Position numbers and translations under genes: made by a program
The notes under the pieces: generated by a model
Databases searched by the model: none
Told to the model about the DNA's origin: nothing
What the model saw: the letters and a program-made list of their open reading frames with translations, nothing else
From: Aureispira anguillae
GTDB taxonomy: Bacteria > Bacteroidota > Bacteroidia > Chitinophagales > Saprospiraceae
Assembly: GCF_026000115.1 (NCBI RefSeq)
Contig: NZ_AP026867.1
Coordinates: forward strand, 3,653,716-3,717,715
Direction of reading: 5' to 3'
DNA length: 64,000 nucleotides
In this document: positions 63,520 through 64,000 of the stretch, in pieces
Layout of the letters: every line of letters starts with the position of its first letter
Position numbering within the stretch: the stretch's first letter is position 1

Positions 63520-64000
63520 CTAGTTAGGTACGTAAATATTTAACCTAATTCTCTTTGCTTCGGAAGTCCCCCCCATCAATGCTTCTGCCCTAAATAACCA
63601 ATGATTATTCATCATATCAGAGGGAGTTAATAAATAGGATTCTGCCCCTCCTGTTGAGTAAAAAGGAATTAATCTTATGGTAAAGTTTTGGTATTCTTTG
63701 TCTAAGAACTCCGTTAAGTGTTGACCATACATCAAATAGCCTTGATGTTTAATTTTATTTTTATAAGCGTTGTTATTTATGCTTGTTTCAGTTATTGTTA
63801 ACCGCCTATTTTTTCTAACTGGCTTTATTTTGCATACAAGATGCTCCATCCATACATCATATCCTCCTTTTCTATTGTGGTAGAAATCAGCTGTTACTAA
63901 CTTCTGATTATCATAATACCTAGGAGGCTTCCAGCCAAAAACAGCATTAGGGTCTCCATTATAGCCAACAACATAATCTTGGTTAGGAAACCTAATTATT
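63520..64000 (-). CDS. Hypothetical protein, 5' part cut by the window edge
   Basis: The frame stays open from the stop at 63520 to the right edge, so the gene starts beyond the window. About 159 residues are visible. They are rich in Tyr, Asn and Arg (NQDYVVGYNGDPNAVFGW, KPPRYYDNQKLVTADFYH) and look beta-rich. I do not recognise the family. An ATG at 63849 is internal, since the upstream codons continue the same style of protein. Confidence 0.6.
   Translation of the reverse strand, partial: IIRFPNQDYVVGYNGDPNAVFGWKPPRYYDNQKLVTADFYHNRKGGYDVWMEHLVCKIKPVRKNRRLTITETSINNNAYKNKIKHQGYLMYGQHLTEFLDKEYQNFTIRLIPFYSTGGAESYLLTPSDMMNNHWLFRAEALMGGTSEAKRIRLNIYVPN

Overview
The window looks like chromosomal DNA of a low-GC member of the Bacteroidota. 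The signs are several secreted proteins with a type IX secretion (T9SS) C-terminal sorting domain, a T9SS plug-domain protein, a SusC/TonB-type receptor with a carboxypeptidase-regulatory-like N-terminus, few Shine-Dalgarno sites, and promoter-like boxes of the TAnnTTTG type. The protein mix (T9SS adhesin/protease cargo, a giant LRR membrane protein, an MCP) would fit the Saprospiria, for example an Aureispira/Saprospira relative; that placement is inference.

Layout. (1) 1-8672 is an AT-rich, tightly overlapping seven-gene minus-strand operon. I read it as a GTPase-centred biological conflict system: a helical GTPase-associated protein, two different P-loop GTPases, a GAP1-like protein, a protein with a C-terminal effector-associated domain (EAD), an EAD1-trypsin-like protease, and a DNA/RNA non-specific endonuclease cut by the window edge. 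(2) 8673-12957 is an accessory stretch with small unknown genes, a PhyH-type dioxygenase, a DinB-like gene, a palindromic repeat and a 59-aa membrane protein gene. (3) 12958-33021 holds an MCP, small lipoproteins, a T9SS cargo protein, an SDR, a Vat-like acetyltransferase, a TonB receptor, a nitroreductase, an acetyltransferase, a LysE exporter, a secreted trypsin-MAM protease and MsrA. (4) 33140-44886 is more core: M14 carboxypeptidase, prmC, an OmpA protein, prfB, rsmI, an ABC exporter, two tandem secG genes and corA. (5) 45440-54344 has the T9SS plug protein, an LRR membrane protein, two tRNA-Asp genes and a Clp/AAA+ ATPase. (6) 54764-64000 has a sugar-lactone oxidase, a Septu-type ptuA-ptuB defence pair, a Gfo/Idh/MocA oxidoreductase, rpe, fmt, a DUF3299-like protein and a truncated gene at the right edge.

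How things work together. The left operon and ptuAB are both defence-type modules. The secreted proteases and the 718-aa protein would be exported through T9SS, to which the 45440 plug protein belongs. SecG copies serve the Sec step that precedes it. prfB and prmC, 1.5 kb apart, encode a release factor and the enzyme that methylates its GGQ loop. Several intergenic spaces carry a roughly 145-bp palindromic repeat family whose two full copies differ by compensatory changes in their stems.

All calls were made by reading motifs and family resemblance; no database search or folding program was run.
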